A stretch of 64,000 bases of DNA from positions 53,714,855 to 53,778,854 of the forward strand of contig OX326960.1 of the NCBI GenBank assembly GCA_946800325.1, written 5' to 3'. The notes under the pieces were generated by a model. The model was not told the DNA's origin and did not search any database. It saw only the letters and a list, made by a program, of their open reading frames with translations. Source of the DNA: Luzula sylvatica (taxonomy: Eukaryota; Streptophyta; Magnoliopsida; Poales; Juncaceae). The position numbers and the translations under genes are program-made. Position 1 is the first letter of the stretch. Every line of letters starts with the position of its first letter. Positions 46,405 through 57,720 of the stretch are shown here, piece after piece.

Positions 46405-47458
46405 TGTTGGGAATTCACCCATCCCCGGGCCCGCACAGCGGATATGAAGGCCCGGTCCGGTTCCCTAAATCCAAGATCACGCCATAACTTCGAGGGTACG
46501 ATGCAATGGAAGGATAGACGATTACCAGCGTGAAATTGATCACGCACGACGGGTTGATCGCTCGCATCCTTCTATTCCTTCGGTGTCACGTTGGTGACTA
46601 GCCCGTGCGTCCCATACCACACGTCTCCCACCGTCTTGACACGCCTCCGGTCGTCTTCATGCGTCCCGTTTTCGATTCGCTCGTTTCCGTCTCCGACAGA
46701 TTTCGTTCCTCCGAATCGATCACAACCGAAAGAGCCCCAAATGTTGCTCCTCTACTTGTATCCACCTTGACTCGTAAGACGTCGGTCGCGGGTGCAACTG
46801 CCTAGACGAAGCACCGGCGAACTTGCTCGATTGATTGATTCTCTTCTCCGAGAAAAACTGTTTTTCTCGGTTCTCTCTCTTTACACCCTTTCACTCAATA
46901 GAAAGATGTCTCTTAATATTTCTGGAATATTCTGAATTAACTGAATGAATTCACATCTGGATTGAACTGTGATAGAGACAGAGAAACATCCTATTTATAT
47001 CACATAGGATTAGGATTGGCCAAAAGACATGTATATCCAATATACACTCTTTCACACAGAAAGTTGCATGAATCTGTCCAGTATTCTGTCCATACGAAAT
47101 TGGTAAATTCCTCTGACAGAAAATCAACCAACACGAAAGTTGTATATAATCTTATTATCTACACGACCCAATTTGGCCTGGCCCAATTGGAGTTCGTATG
47201 CAAAAGTTATGACTGTTTTACTAACTGTATGTCATACTGTTGCACCCTTTCGGTATTTCATAGAAACGACACTTATACTTCGTTCATATGAAATATATTT
47301 CTACATGAAGGTTGTAGATAATCTTATTATCTATCTAACCCAATTTGAACCATTCAAATTGGATTTTCCTACTGAAAGATATGACCACGAATGTACGCCT
47401 ACATTCGTTTATCCTTGTGTACACTTTTACGGTTGATCCTGAAACTGTATTTCCTTCA
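46405..47458 (-). repeat. 5' LTR of the minus-strand Copia
   Basis: Same termini as the partner LTR; the complement of TGGTATCAGAGC lies directly outside it at 46391-46402. Confidence 0.9.
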
Positions 47459-47463
47459 ATTTT

Positions 47464-48170
47464 AACATTGCCTTTGCTATTCAAGTAATAATTTTTTTTT
47501 TAATTTTTTTTTAATTTTGTTTAAATTTTGTTTTAATATTTTGTTTAAACTATGTGTATTAATTAGGTTTCCCGGTCGTTGGAGAAAGACGGGTTCTTGA
47601 GCAAGTTGAAGTGGTGTCGAAAACTAGCAAATCTTCACCTTTGAATAAAGGTTCGTCATCTTTTTTATTATATTTTCAAACTTTAATTTTGAATAATATT
47701 TGTATATATGAATTTATTTATTAAGATTGTTTGAATAATATTTTGTATTAGGGTTTTATTAATTCTATTCAGAAATGTATTTTGAACGGTGAGGACGAGG
47801 ACGAGGAGATACGTTGAATTTGTGTTAATTATTTGTGTATTTTGAACGGGTTCTTGTGTTGATTATTTGTGTATTTTGAACGGTGAGGACGAGGAGATAC
47901 GTTGAATTTGTATATTTGTGAGATTATGTGTTTATGTTTATTTATTTCTATTTTTTTGTATTATGTATTGTTTGATGTCTTATATTAATAAATAATATAA
48001 ATAATAATTGTATAAAATAAAGATTATAAATAATAGCTGAATTAATATAATAACCTCATTAATGTTTTACTGATTAATATAATAACCTCATTTATTAATA
48101 ATTAAATAATAACTGAATCAATTAATTAATATATTATTTAAATAATATAGTTATTACCGACGGGCGGTAG
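47464..48170. other. CACTA interior, right part, no gene
   Basis: Contains a local duplication of TGTATTTTGAACGGTGAGGA / CGAGGAGATACGTTGAATTTG (47770-47820 and 47868-47910) and AT-rich filler. No transposase motif. Confidence 0.55.
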
Positions 48171-48560
48171 GTACAAAGTTTGCGCGCCATACAAATTCAA
48201 AACGGAGCAATACCGATGGCCCTGTCGCAATTAGTAGTAGTACCGACGGCCCGTCGCAAAAAGTAATACCGACGGCCCGTCCCAAAATAGCTGTCGTACT
48301 TCCCTGCGCGTTGTCACATCATGCTCCCTTATTGGGACGGCCCGTCCCAAAAAAACCGTCCCAACAAGCAGATATGTTGGTACGGGTAGTTTGGGACGGC
48401 CCAAAAAAACCGTCCCAAAATAGCTTATTGGGACGGCCCGTCCTAGTTACGTACGCCCTTTGTTGGTACGGGTAGTTTGGGACGGCCAACCGTACCAAAT
48501 AGCTTATTGGAACGGTTTGGCACCTTATTGGGACGGTTTTGCCCCGTACCAAATTAGCAG
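48160..48560. repeat. Right subterminal palindrome array of the CACTA element
   Basis: CCGACGGGCGG, CGACGGCCCGTCGC and GGGACGGCCCGTCCC units, mirroring the left array in the same inner-to-outer order. Confidence 0.8.
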
Positions 48561-48573
48561 ATATGTTGTAGTG

Positions 48574-49034
48574 GTCGGGGTATTTTGGATCTTTGAATCC
48601 CGAGGGTTGCTCGACGTAGATGTCTTCCTCAATATTCCCGTTTAGAAAGACACTCTTTACGTCCATTTGAAAGAGTGTGAAACCCTCGATGGCGGCGTAA
48701 GCCAAAAGTAGTCTTATCGATATTAACCGAGCAATGGGAGCAAACGTTTCTTCAAAATCAATACCTTCTTGTTGTTTGAACCCATGAGCTACTAGTCTCG
48801 CTTTGTTTCGCACCACATTGCCGTGCTCGTCTAGCTTATTTCGATAGATCCATCGAGTGCCGATAATGGATCATGTGGTCGGTCTCGGTACCAACGTCCA
48901 AACTTGATTTCTCTCACTTTGTTTCTATATTTTGCGGGTCGGACCGTGTTCGGATTCAGAAGGGTCGAGTCATCTTTTAGGGTCGGGTCAAATTTTGTCA
49001 GCTCTACATATAGTGTTGTCACGTGGCTCTCCAA
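48574..49034 (-). pseudogene. Copia (SIRE-like) RT 5' half, split from 36370-37393 by the CACTA insertion
   Basis: The minus strand reads 'KARLVAHGFKQQEGIDFEETFAPIARLISIRLLLAYAA', 'LFQMDVKSVFLNGNIEEDIYVEQPSGF' and stops at the CACTA end. Upstream in another frame (48831-49034) is the pol linker-type sequence 'FGRWYRDRPHDPLSALDGSIEIS'. The catalytic Asp of QMDVKS is present. The integrase and everything 5' of 49034 is missing. Confidence 0.85.
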
Positions 49035-49069
49035 ATTAATAAAACAATAATGTATAATATAACACGAAA

Positions 49070-49150
49070 GATACGTTGGTCCAGTGGTTCGTGCATCTGG
49101 CTTACATTCAAGAGATGGTGGGTTTGATTCTCACCTATAATTTTTTTTTA
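49070..49150 (+). repeat. tRNA-derived SINE-like sequence
   Basis: A box TGGTCCAGTGG and, about 40 bases on, B box-like GGTTTGATTCTC, followed by a T-run. Spacing and sequence fit the tRNA-related head of a plant SINE. There is no full cloverleaf, so it is not a tRNA gene. Confidence 0.55.
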
Positions 49151-49330
49151 AAAAAAATTCTATACTTCATATAAGAGATAAAAATATCAATTATATTTCA
49201 TCAAAAATAACTTGGTGCCATGGTTATAGTGTGTCCGAATCCACTCAAATGCAAAAAAAATTTAACCTATTTTTACTATAAAAAAATGGCTTAATATTAA
49301 ACCCAAAATTGCTGAATTTGTGTGAGCATC

Positions 49331-49630
49331 TTTCTTTACGCATTCCGCTCTTAACGCACGTCAGGCCGTCATATATCTTCCACCTTCATATTTATGCTTT
49401 TTTACAACGACTCATAATAAAAATACTAGTATATACCTTTTTTTTACAACAAACATTACAAAATGTATAAATTAGTAAACAAGGTATGAGTATCACTGAT
49501 CTTCATCCACGCTAAAAAATGTATAAATAAGAACAAAATTTGTATTTATAGTATTAAAAAAGGTATAAATTTGATGGTAAAAGATATATGGCGGCCTGAC
49601 GTGCGTTAAGAGTGGAGTGCATAATCTTTT
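49331..49630. mobile_element. MITE with about 40-bp inverted arms
   Basis: The left CTCTTAACGCACGTCAGGCC…ATATATCTT pairs almost perfectly with the right AAGATATATGGCGGCC…GTTAAGAG. About 220 bp of AT-rich DNA lies between. Outer ends (TTTACGCATTC / GAGTGCATAATC) are approximate. Confidence 0.75.
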
Positions 49631-50477
49631 CTATTTTTATAAATATAAAAAACAAATTCTTTCATTTATTTATTTGAGTTTTGATGTACACAAAAAATAT
49701 TTTAAGAAGTATAAATTTGTAATTTTGAAAAAAATTGTATAGCGAAAAAATAAACTTACACTCCAATAAACATGTATTTTTTAGACCAAAGTATATATTT
49801 AATATTGTGGATAAGAACTATATATTTGGACAAGGAATAACACATCTTTCTTTTAAAACAAAATGATATATTCAAATAAAGAATATATAGTAGAAACAAT
49901 GCAACTATTTTATTGTATATATTATAAAGGGAAACTAAACAAAAAAATCTAACTACAAATTATCTTCTTTTACACAAAAGTATATATTTAATATTTTGGA
50001 ATTACAAATTCTTAAAATAAAGCTATAAAATGAAACATCTTAGTAACATAGTGCATGTTCCAAATTTTCAACTTTTACAATTCTCAAATCTTCATGTATA
50101 CCCCAACAAAATGACATATGAAGAAGAAAGATTTCATCTCTTTGAGATAAAAAAAAACATATTTAGTATATACTTTACGAAGTCTTAAATATCAAGCAAA
50201 TCTTTACAAAATTTGATATATCATGAATAATCATACAAAATACATGACATATTATCAATATGTTTCTAAAATTTTAGAAAAAAAAAGGAAAAAAATTCAG
50301 CCCCAAGCAAAGCAAGGGGAATCATCTAGTGGTCAAGAAAGTTCGTAACTTATGGGATCCTCTTTTCGTCACTTCAAATTTATATGTTGTGAACTTAAGT
50401 AATTTAGCCTATGCAAAAAAGATTATGTTTACCAATCAAGTAGATTATCCATTATGATTTTGTGGGTTAGCCTAGCC
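49631..50477. other. AT-rich stretch without recognisable genes
   Basis: Only AT-rich filler was seen. A TCTAGTGGTCAAG word at 50325 resembles a pol III A box but no B box was found. Confidence 0.5.
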
Positions 50478-50780
50478 GCAGGGCCGGCCTTGTGTTTAGC
50501 CAATTGTGACAATTAGCATAAACCCTCGATTTTAAAAGACTAAATAAAAATTGGTATGTACTGCTGTGTAAATAATAGTCTCAAAAAAGTCTACCAATAT
50601 TAAAAAAATGATGATTAGATGATAATTGTTAGTCATGTAATAATTTTGACTACTTTTGTATTAATTTTGTTTTCGAAAAATATTTGTGGTCAAATTAAGA
50701 TTATTATTAGTATTTAATTATTATGAACATTTTTTTTTGTAAAAGGTCCCAAAAATGTCGGGTCGGCCGGCCTAACTGCG
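50478..50780. mobile_element. MITE-like element with CAGGGCCGGCC / GGCCGGCCTAACTG ends
   Basis: GC-rich termini CAGGGCCGGCC at 50480 and GGCCGGCC near 50766 are inverted, with an AT-rich interior and no frame. CAGGG starts suggest hAT. No target duplication established. Confidence 0.5.
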
Positions 50781-51082
50781 TTGTAATTTCATGTCATTGT
50801 GTCAATTATAATTTATAATTAGTTTTCTAGAGTGACATTGATGGACACTTAAAATATCTGTGCATGCACAGTATTTTGAATTTTCCGGAAATATTAGGTA
50901 ATTTGTAGTTTAGGAAGAATTTCTGAAAAAAGTTACTAATTTTTATTTGGATGCATTTTATATATTTTAGTGAATTTTTAGTTAAGAAATTTTTAGACAA
51001 TTTTATATACAAAAGTTGGCAAAAACAAAAACTTAGCTTTTGGCTCAGTTTTCTGAAGTTAAGGAAATGCCCCATATTTATG

Positions 51083-51085
<3 letters not shown>

Positions 51086-51133
<48 letters not shown>
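51086..51133. repeat. (CT)n microsatellite
   Basis: About 23 CT units. TGCCCCATATTTAT and TGTCCCATATTTAT flank it on the two sides, suggesting expansion within a short duplication. Confidence 0.95.
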
Positions 51134-51137
<4 letters not shown>

Positions 51138-52049
51138 TGTCCCATATTTATACCTCTCCTTTATTTAAATACTTTTTTTACTCTAACGTGTTTTAAAATG
51201 CTTCACACATACTCATATATGCCTATATTTTACTAAACTACATCCAAATCATCATTTTAAAAAAAATTGTATTTACCAAAACTTCTAGGAAAGCATTTTC
51301 CAAAATCCTGATACTAAAAATAAACTATCCTATACTAAGAAATACTTGTGCATCCAAACAAGCCCTAACTGTATAATATAATCCGCCCTTATCTTCAGCT
51401 TAGTTAACAAAGGCTAACTTCCACAGCACAATAAATATTTGAATTTGGTATTTTTGTTATTTTTGTACAATTCAAGGGTATTTTTGGTAATTTGCTTGCA
51501 CCCATCCCTGAATGGATAGACCTTCCCAGCCCTTTCTGCTTATTATCTCTTAAAAAATAATGAAAAAAGAGGCTCAAAACTCGTGCACAGAATCTATTAC
51601 AGCTGTTCTCTCATCAGTCGGCTTTGTCGGTAAGCCATCTTCCTTTACCGAAAAACAAATGCTGTTTTTATAATTTATATTTCTTTGAGAAATCAAGTCT
51701 AAATTGTATAGCAAAAATAAAATAATAATGACATGATTAACTGGGCTCCCCGCAAGTCGACAGGGAGCAGTATGAGCCACATCTTAATTTATGACGAGTC
51801 TCAATTGCACACGGTATGCTCTGCTAGGATATTCAGATTGTTTCAAAGAGAAGGGATAGTATTTGTTAGGCGCAGATTCATGGATATAAGGACAAATTCT
51901 AGATATTGGTTTAGATATAATCATACAAGGAGATATGCGTTTCTCGTAATAATTATGTTTTATTCTTTTAACTATTAATAATTAGAGCTTGCAAAATTTT
52001 GCTGGACTAAAATAAAAAATAGAGAAAATATACTTGGTCTCCCAAACTC
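51134..52049. other. No recognisable gene
   Basis: A short exon-like stretch (51570-51631) reads …AQNSCTESITAVLSSVGFVG before a GTAAGC donor, but nothing downstream continues it. A frame at 51733-51978 is unrecognised. Neither is called. Confidence 0.35.
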
Positions 52050-52265
52050 ATCCCATATATGAGATGACAAAAAATAATTAGATAAATAAATTAGTTTTTT
52101 AATTGACTTAATTAATTGTTAGTTGACACGTGTTCAATTGATACGTCAATAAATTATATAGCACACATTAATTAATGTGTAAATTTATACTTAAACGGTC
52201 AATTAAATCGTTAATCAAATCAACAATACTAATCAATCACTTAACCATCGTTTGTCATCTCATTG
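52050..52265. mobile_element. Diverged relative of the MITE at 33688
   Basis: CATATATGAGATGACAAA on the left and GTTTGTCATCTCATTGAG on the right, with TTGACACGT and AATTGATACGTCAAT words between, as in 33688-33922. Confidence 0.45.
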
Positions 52266-52339
52266 AGACTATTTTTGATGTTACGGAAGTTGGATATATA
52301 TGTATAACCCCCAAAAAATATAATCCTATATGTTCATTG

Positions 52340-52600
52340 TTCAACTCGAGATAAAATTGAAAATCTAACACCGGACCAGGAACCCGAACGACTTGATACT
52401 CGAATGATTCGAAAATTAAAAGGTTCGAAATTAAAATAGCCCGATGCCCAAAAAATCCAAAATCACTATGGAGCCCGAAATCCAAATGACTCATCATTGA
52501 AAGAACTTCTGACTCGAAAAGCCCGTCCCCCAAACAACCCGTAGTCGAACGACACATGACACAAATTGTGCACGACATGGATCCCGGAATAATGGATAAC
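52340..52600 (-). repeat. Degenerate array of CCCGAACGAC units
   Basis: Variants of CCCGAANGACTNGANA repeat every 12-18 bases. This is the complement of the TCGGGTCATTCGG array at 35690-36190 and probably the body of a related decayed element. Confidence 0.5.
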
Positions 52601-52787
52601 TAGAAACATGAAAGCGATTGACCTTGCCTATATAATTAGAAATTATTCGATGCTGCCCCGAATTAAATATAGAATATATATAGTAATGTATATTTTCATG
52701 TTTTGTCATTTTGATAGCTTGATGTGTTGTAAAGTAGAGGTGTTAAATTTTGTGGTTTTTTTCTTTTCCAGTCTCCATAAGAATGTC

Positions 52788-52922
52788 AGAATAAAAAACG
52801 GGCTTACTCGGCTCAAAACGTTAAACTTTACGGGCTGCATTGTGAAGCAAATTTGAGAATAAAAACGGGCTTACTCGGCTCAAAACGTTATACTTTACGG
52901 GCTGTATTGTGAAGCAAATTTG
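52788..52922 (+). repeat. Tandem duplication, 67-bp unit, two copies
   Basis: AGAATAAAAACGGGCTTACT…GAAGCAAATTTG is repeated head to tail with about four differences. It is a recent local duplication. 52923-53699 has nothing recognisable. Confidence 0.85.
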
Positions 52923-53699
52923 ACTGGACCGATATTGTCCACATCAGTGATTTATGTTGTGTTAACTGCTATTGTTTGCATACCTGCATTTAATACTAGC
53001 ATATGACTGTGCCAAACTCTAGTCATGTAATGCCCGAAATGATATTTTTGAGATTTATGTTTTTAGAAATAGATTTCTATAAATTATAGTTATGTTGCTC
53101 GATAAAATGTCTAAGATACAAAATACAAATTTAATTTAAGAGAAACCTTATATGTGGAGATTTTTTATTTTTTATTTTTATGAAGTGTTTATGTGTAGAA
53201 AAGTTGTTTGTGAGAAGTTGTAGTCGTGTTGATCCATCAAATATCTGAGATGAGATGCTAGCTAGAGGTTTAAGTTTAGACAAACGGATTTTCATACACA
53301 ATGCTAGCTAGAGGTGGAATAGATTTATATGCGGTTTCTAAATTATATCAAAATTATGCTAATTAACAAAGTATTTGAAAAAAAATAACTACGAATAACA
53401 CGCGAATAAATAAATAAATGAAGAACAAGTTAACAAAAGAAAATAAGAAATGAAAATAAGATCGAAGAAAAAATTCGATAAAATAAATAAAGAAAAGATT
53501 GAATTATAAGGTACGATTACGGGAAAGTAAATAATGCAACTTGTTGCACAATAATCCTAGTTACAAATTAGTACACAACTTACAAAATTACTCAGAAAAC
53601 TATAGATCGAGTGATTTAGATTCTCATACAAATATAGGAGTGCGAGGAAAATTCAAATTCCTTAAAAAAGAAAGAAACAGAAAATAAATCTGAATAATT

Positions 53700-54250
53700 G
53701 AAATAAAAAAAATATAGAGATAACACCGGATATGATAACGGAGTTTGGTGAAAGGTGCCTACGTCTCCGAAAATAGCCTCGCCTTCACAAAACGTGACAA
53801 ACTCTTATAGTAGTTTCTATTACAAAAATGACTAACAAACGCGTAGAATTTTTACACAATAAACTAGTTTCACAAAACAACGAATATAACAACTATCAAA
53901 AACAACAACACGATCTCTCAAGAACGCTGTCTGGATTAGTGTCACTCTCTAAAAAATATTGAAAACTAGATCTAGCCTAAAGAATAGAGCTAACTCACAC
54001 GTGCAACTATAGTGGTTAGAGCTTCTCACAAAGATTTAGCTTGAAAGGGATGAAGAAAATGAATGAGGATGTTTCCCTATTTAAAATATAAAATCTAGAG
54101 AATGGGTTGTGGGCTGAATTTTTAACCCTATGCGTCGGGACGCTGGGCTAGACCGTCCCGATGTTGTTAAGGGATTTTCAATTTTCTTAATCAACCGTCA
54201 TGATGCTGGAACCTAGCGTTCCGACGGATAGTGTAAATTTTACGCAGACA
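53700..54250 (-). mobile_element. Diverged SIRE-like LTR, minus strand
   Basis: ACGGAGTTTGGTGAAAGGTG, GCCTACGTCTCCGAAAATAG and a reversed TATA-type CCTATTTAAAATATA follow the order of the LTR at 21012-21740. At 54128-54160 and 54190-54232 there are inverted CGTCGGGACG / CGTCCCGA and CCGTCATGATG / CGTTCCGACGG palindrome halves in the U3 position. Ends undefined. Confidence 0.5.
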
Positions 54251-54723
54251 ATGAGTTTTCTGATTTTTCACTTTGTAGATTTTTTTGAGATTTGTTCCAC
54301 CACTTCTAGGGTATGTTTAGGACATACCAAAGAGTGGTTTGAGATTGTGTGGGTGTTCAAGTCTTTTCCGGATTTTTACACGTCTTTTTCAGGGTTTTTC
54401 GGTGTTTGTTTTCAAGTCTTATACTCGTTCTCCGTTTAATATTTTGTCGTAATATTCACGATGATTCTCGATGAGTTTTCTACAGATTTTGTTATACCGT
54501 CTTGCGGTGTTAATATACGGATTATTCATTATATTAAACCGGAAAAGTCCCGATCTTCCGTGACTCCTTGTGTAGCCTTTTGTGTAATCTTCACAAAGTT
54601 AAAAAATTAATGATTCACTACTAATATTTAATTTAGACGTCAAATCATCAAACATTTACGCTGATCATAAGGAGATGAGTATCATGGCTCGTTTGGTAAA
54701 ATGAATGTAAAGTTTATCAGGTT

Positions 54724-54980
54724 TGCTATGGAGAATCCAAAAAAAGAATTCAAAAAGAATCCCCGCAGGCAAAATATAGTAATGAAATTAGCAAAATATA
54801 CTATTTAAATTAACAAAATATACTATTGAATCCAACATGTTAACATGACTACATTAAGAATAAAATAATATATTTTCAACAATATATTTTGCTAAATACA
54901 AGAATATATATTTTTAATTTCAATAGTATATTTTGTTCTATGAATTTTTTTTGGATTCTTTTTGTGGATTCTTGTTAGCA
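54724..54980. mobile_element. MITE, TGCTAASRAGAATCC termini, copy 2
   Basis: 257 bp, same ends and interior as 22353-22610. AAGTTTAT occurs just outside both ends (54710-54717 and 54989-54996), a possible but not abutting duplication. Confidence 0.8.
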
Positions 54981-55549
54981 TTTCTATAAAGTTTATTAAT
55001 GGAGTAGTTAGCCTGATTTTTTATGGTTTATGCGTAAGTTCTTTTTCTCCAAAGGGAGGGACGTAATCAATCTGTTCTCGATAGAATGGTTACTATTGAT
55101 TCAAAGCTCTCCAAGTATTGGTCTATGTACTTTTCAAATCACAAAATTGGACCTATACAAGATAATACCTATTCTCAAAATGCAACAATAAATAGTGTCA
55201 ATTATTGCAAGTCAAACCATTGAAACCATTGATGGACATTCACGGTCGGTCTTTAATTATAAGATAAGATTAACTTGCACGTAGAGGGATGATTATATGA
55301 AATAATAGCAACCAGAGAGTAGATTTAAAATATAATAATGTTTGTTCCGTGGATCACCATTACTTCCAACATTTTTTTATGGAACTTTTAATAATTGTAG
55401 AACTTCTTCTATGATTAGTCTTCGAAATTCAAAAACTTTCGATTTATCTGTGTGTACTTTTTCAATGAATTGAATGGAGGATAAAATCTTCAAAAACCTT
55501 CAATTGACGTGTTTAGATTCTTGACTTTCCTTTGCACATTTCTTTGGTA
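54981..55549. other. AT-rich spacer, no gene
   Basis: No coding or repeat structure recognised. Confidence 0.45.
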
Positions 55550-56298
55550 ACACGTGCGTCTCACGCCCCGCACGATTCGACACCATATATGGAGTTTTGC
55601 CTTGTTGTCGAATACAACTGGAACGCTTCCGATTAACCTCCGATCTCGTTCGAATTTACTCTCGTTAGATCACAATGAAAAATCTCAATTGATATCTCTC
55701 TAGCTACCCGTATTCACCTCGAGTTTCGTCTCCCGGTTACGCAAAAATCTTCCTAATAAATTTGCCGTAAATTTGCTATGATTCAATCGAGGAAATCCTT
55801 TTCTCTTTTTTCTCTAATGATGTTTTTCTTTTCTTCTCAGATCTAGAACTCTACTGAATTGAGAAGGAAGAAGCTGCAAAAGATCTAATCTTAATTGCAT
55901 AATTAATGAAATTAATGAGTAGCTAATATAAAACTGAAAATTCAGAAATTGGAACACAATTCTTTGTAAAATAAGTTCTTTCGTTACAACGGAAGTAACA
56001 CTGTTACTGGACTATTCATTTCATAACGGTCCATTACAACGGATCAACAAGTCCGTTGTGACAGAGTAACCAATTCGTTGCAACGGACATGTATTGTCCG
56101 TTACAACGAACTACTCTATGACTTCTAGACAAAACGACTATGTTACAATGGACATATGGTCCGTTGTAACGGATCTCTCATTGGTTGTCGATTATGCACA
56201 ATCTCATTATACATTAATTCAATCGTTTAGACAAATGTGTACGTTCGTCTATCTTTATTTGTACATTCTTCTAATTGATCCAAAACTGCAATTCCTTC
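55550..56298 (-). mobile_element. Diverged Copia LTR, minus strand, with CCGTTGTAACGG palindromes
   Basis: Ends GATCCAAAACTGCAATTCCTTCA, the reverse of the family start TGAAGGAAATACAGTTTCGGATC. From 55985 to 56176 it carries about seven palindromes related to GGTCCGTTGTAACGGATC, the same core as in the leader of the intact Copia but here in U3. The left end is unclear. Confidence 0.6.
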
Positions 56299-56665
56299 AC
56301 TACAAAACGCGATAACGAAGGTCGCAAAATCTAGAAACAGACTTACTTCAGTTTGAACATAACATACCTTCATTTCGAACGGAAGCAACCTGTCCCATTG
56401 ATAGTCTTGAAACAGACTTACTCCAGTTCTAACGGATGCAAACCTGTCCCACAGTTTGAGTTTGCAATAGCAAACCAACAAACCTTCCGTTCGAGCAGAG
56501 CCACCAATTTGTTCGAACGGAATCCCATACTTCGTTTGAACGAAACGTTTAAGGTTCGAACGGAAGAATGAGTTGCAAACTCAAGCTAAAAAAAGGCCCC
56601 CTTCAGTTTGAACGGAACACCCTTCAGTTCGAATGGAAGAATACCTTCAGTTCGAACGGAAGTGC
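56299..56665 (+). mobile_element. SIRE-like LTR, 5' (U3) part with TTCGAACGGAA palindromes
   Basis: From 56350 to 56660 there are about ten half or full palindromes CTTCAGTTCGAACGGAAG and variants (TTCGAGCAGAG, TTCGTTTGAACGAA). The LTR is interrupted at 56665 by a solo LTR of the other family and continues at 57716. Confidence 0.65.
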
Positions 56666-57720
56666 TGAAGGAAATTCACCCGACTCCGGGACCACGCAGC
56701 GGATATGAAGGCCCGGTCCGGTTCCCAAAATCCAAAATCACGTCATGACTTCGAGGGTACGATGCAATAGAAGGATAGATTCATACTGGTGCAAAATTGA
56801 TTGCACTCGAAGGGTTGATCGCTTTTCCTTCTTTCTTCCGTCACGTTGGTGACTAGCCCGTGCGTCCCATACCACACGTCTCCCACCGTCTTGACACGCC
56901 TCCGGTTGTCTTCGTGCGTCCCACGTCCACACGCTTCCACATCCTTTCACTGTCGTTGACGTTCCTTGTTCCTCCGGTTCGATCACAATACAATCGGAGA
57001 GCCACACGTGTCGCTCCTCTACGTGTATCCACCTTGAGTCGGAAGACGTCGGTCGCGGATGCAACTGCCTAGACGAAGCACCGACGAACTTACTTGATTA
57101 GATCGATTCTCTACACCGAGAAAAACTCTTTTTCTTGGTATTCTCTCTTCGCACTCTTTCGCTCTTAGAAAGATGACTCTCTATTTTCTAGTTAATTCTC
57201 TAGATAGAACCAATTGGACTGAATGATCTGAATAGAGGAGAGAGAAAACATCCTATTTATATCACATAGGATTAGGATGGGCCAAAAGGCATGTATATCC
57301 AATATATACCATTTCACACAGAAAACTGCATAAACCCATTCAGTTTTCTGTAAAAACGAAATTGTTAAATTCCTTTAACAGAAAATCAACATTCACGAAA
57401 GTTGTAGATAATCTTATTATCTTTCCAACCCAATTTGGCCCAGCCCAATTGGAGTTCGTATGCAAAAGTTATGACAGTTTTACTAACTGTACGTCATACT
57501 GTTGCACCGTTTCGGTATTTCATTGAAACGACACTGATACTTCGTTCACATGAAATATATTTCTACATGAAAGTTCTAGATAATCTCATTATATATCTGA
57601 CCCAATTTGAACCATTAAAATTGGAGTTTCCTACTGAAAGTTATGGCCACGAACGCGTACGTTCGTTTATCCTTGTGTACACTTTTACGGTTGATCCGAA
57701 ACTGTATTTCTTTCAAGTGC
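56661..57720 (-). mobile_element. Solo LTR of the main Copia family, 1050 bp, TSD AGTGC
   Basis: The LTR is 56666-57715 (TGAAGGAAATTCACCC…CTGTATTTCTTTCA, reverse orientation), flanked by exact AGTGC copies at 56661-56665 and 57716-57720. The reversed TATA motif (ATCCTATTTATATCA) is near 57251. It sits inside the U3 of a SIRE-like LTR. No internal region remains. Confidence 0.9.

Larger units (their letters stand above)
38971..47458 (-). mobile_element. Copia LTR retrotransposon, 8.5 kb, minus strand, TSD ATTTT, coding body ruined
   Basis: Left LTR 38971-40026 (its 3' LTR), internal region 40027-46404, right LTR 46405-47458 (its 5' LTR). ATTTT flanks exactly at 38966-38970 and 47459-47463. 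PPT complement at 40027-40037 and PBS complement at 46391-46403. By eye the LTRs differ at roughly 20 positions in 1055. The internal region is collinear with the intact element but no frame above about 100 codons survives. It is inserted inside the CACTA element. Confidence 0.9.
37394..48573. mobile_element. CACTA (En/Spm) transposon, 11.2 kb including a nested Copia, TSD GTC
   Basis: Left terminus CACTACAACATATATG at 37394; right terminus is its inverse, CAGATATGTTGTAGTG, ending 48573. The 3-bp target duplication GTC (37391-37393 and 48574-48576) matches the CACTA rule. Both subterminal regions are dense in GGGACGG/CCGTCCC palindromes. Removing it rejoins a Copia RT frame (DPKYPDH / CKLSKDLYGFKQ). 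Without the 8.5-kb Copia at 38971-47458 the element is about 2.7 kb. It shows no TNPA/TNPD-like frame, so it is non-autonomous. Confidence 0.92.

Noticed and set aside
49070..49150. tRNA gene
   Set aside because: A and B boxes are present but no acceptor/anticodon stem pairing fits; better explained as a SINE head. The same applies to 12870-12945 and 18000-18070.
51570..51978. Exon-like stretch followed by a GTAAGC donor and an open frame
   Set aside because: No acceptor or in-frame continuation could be found and the protein is unrecognised; too weak to call.
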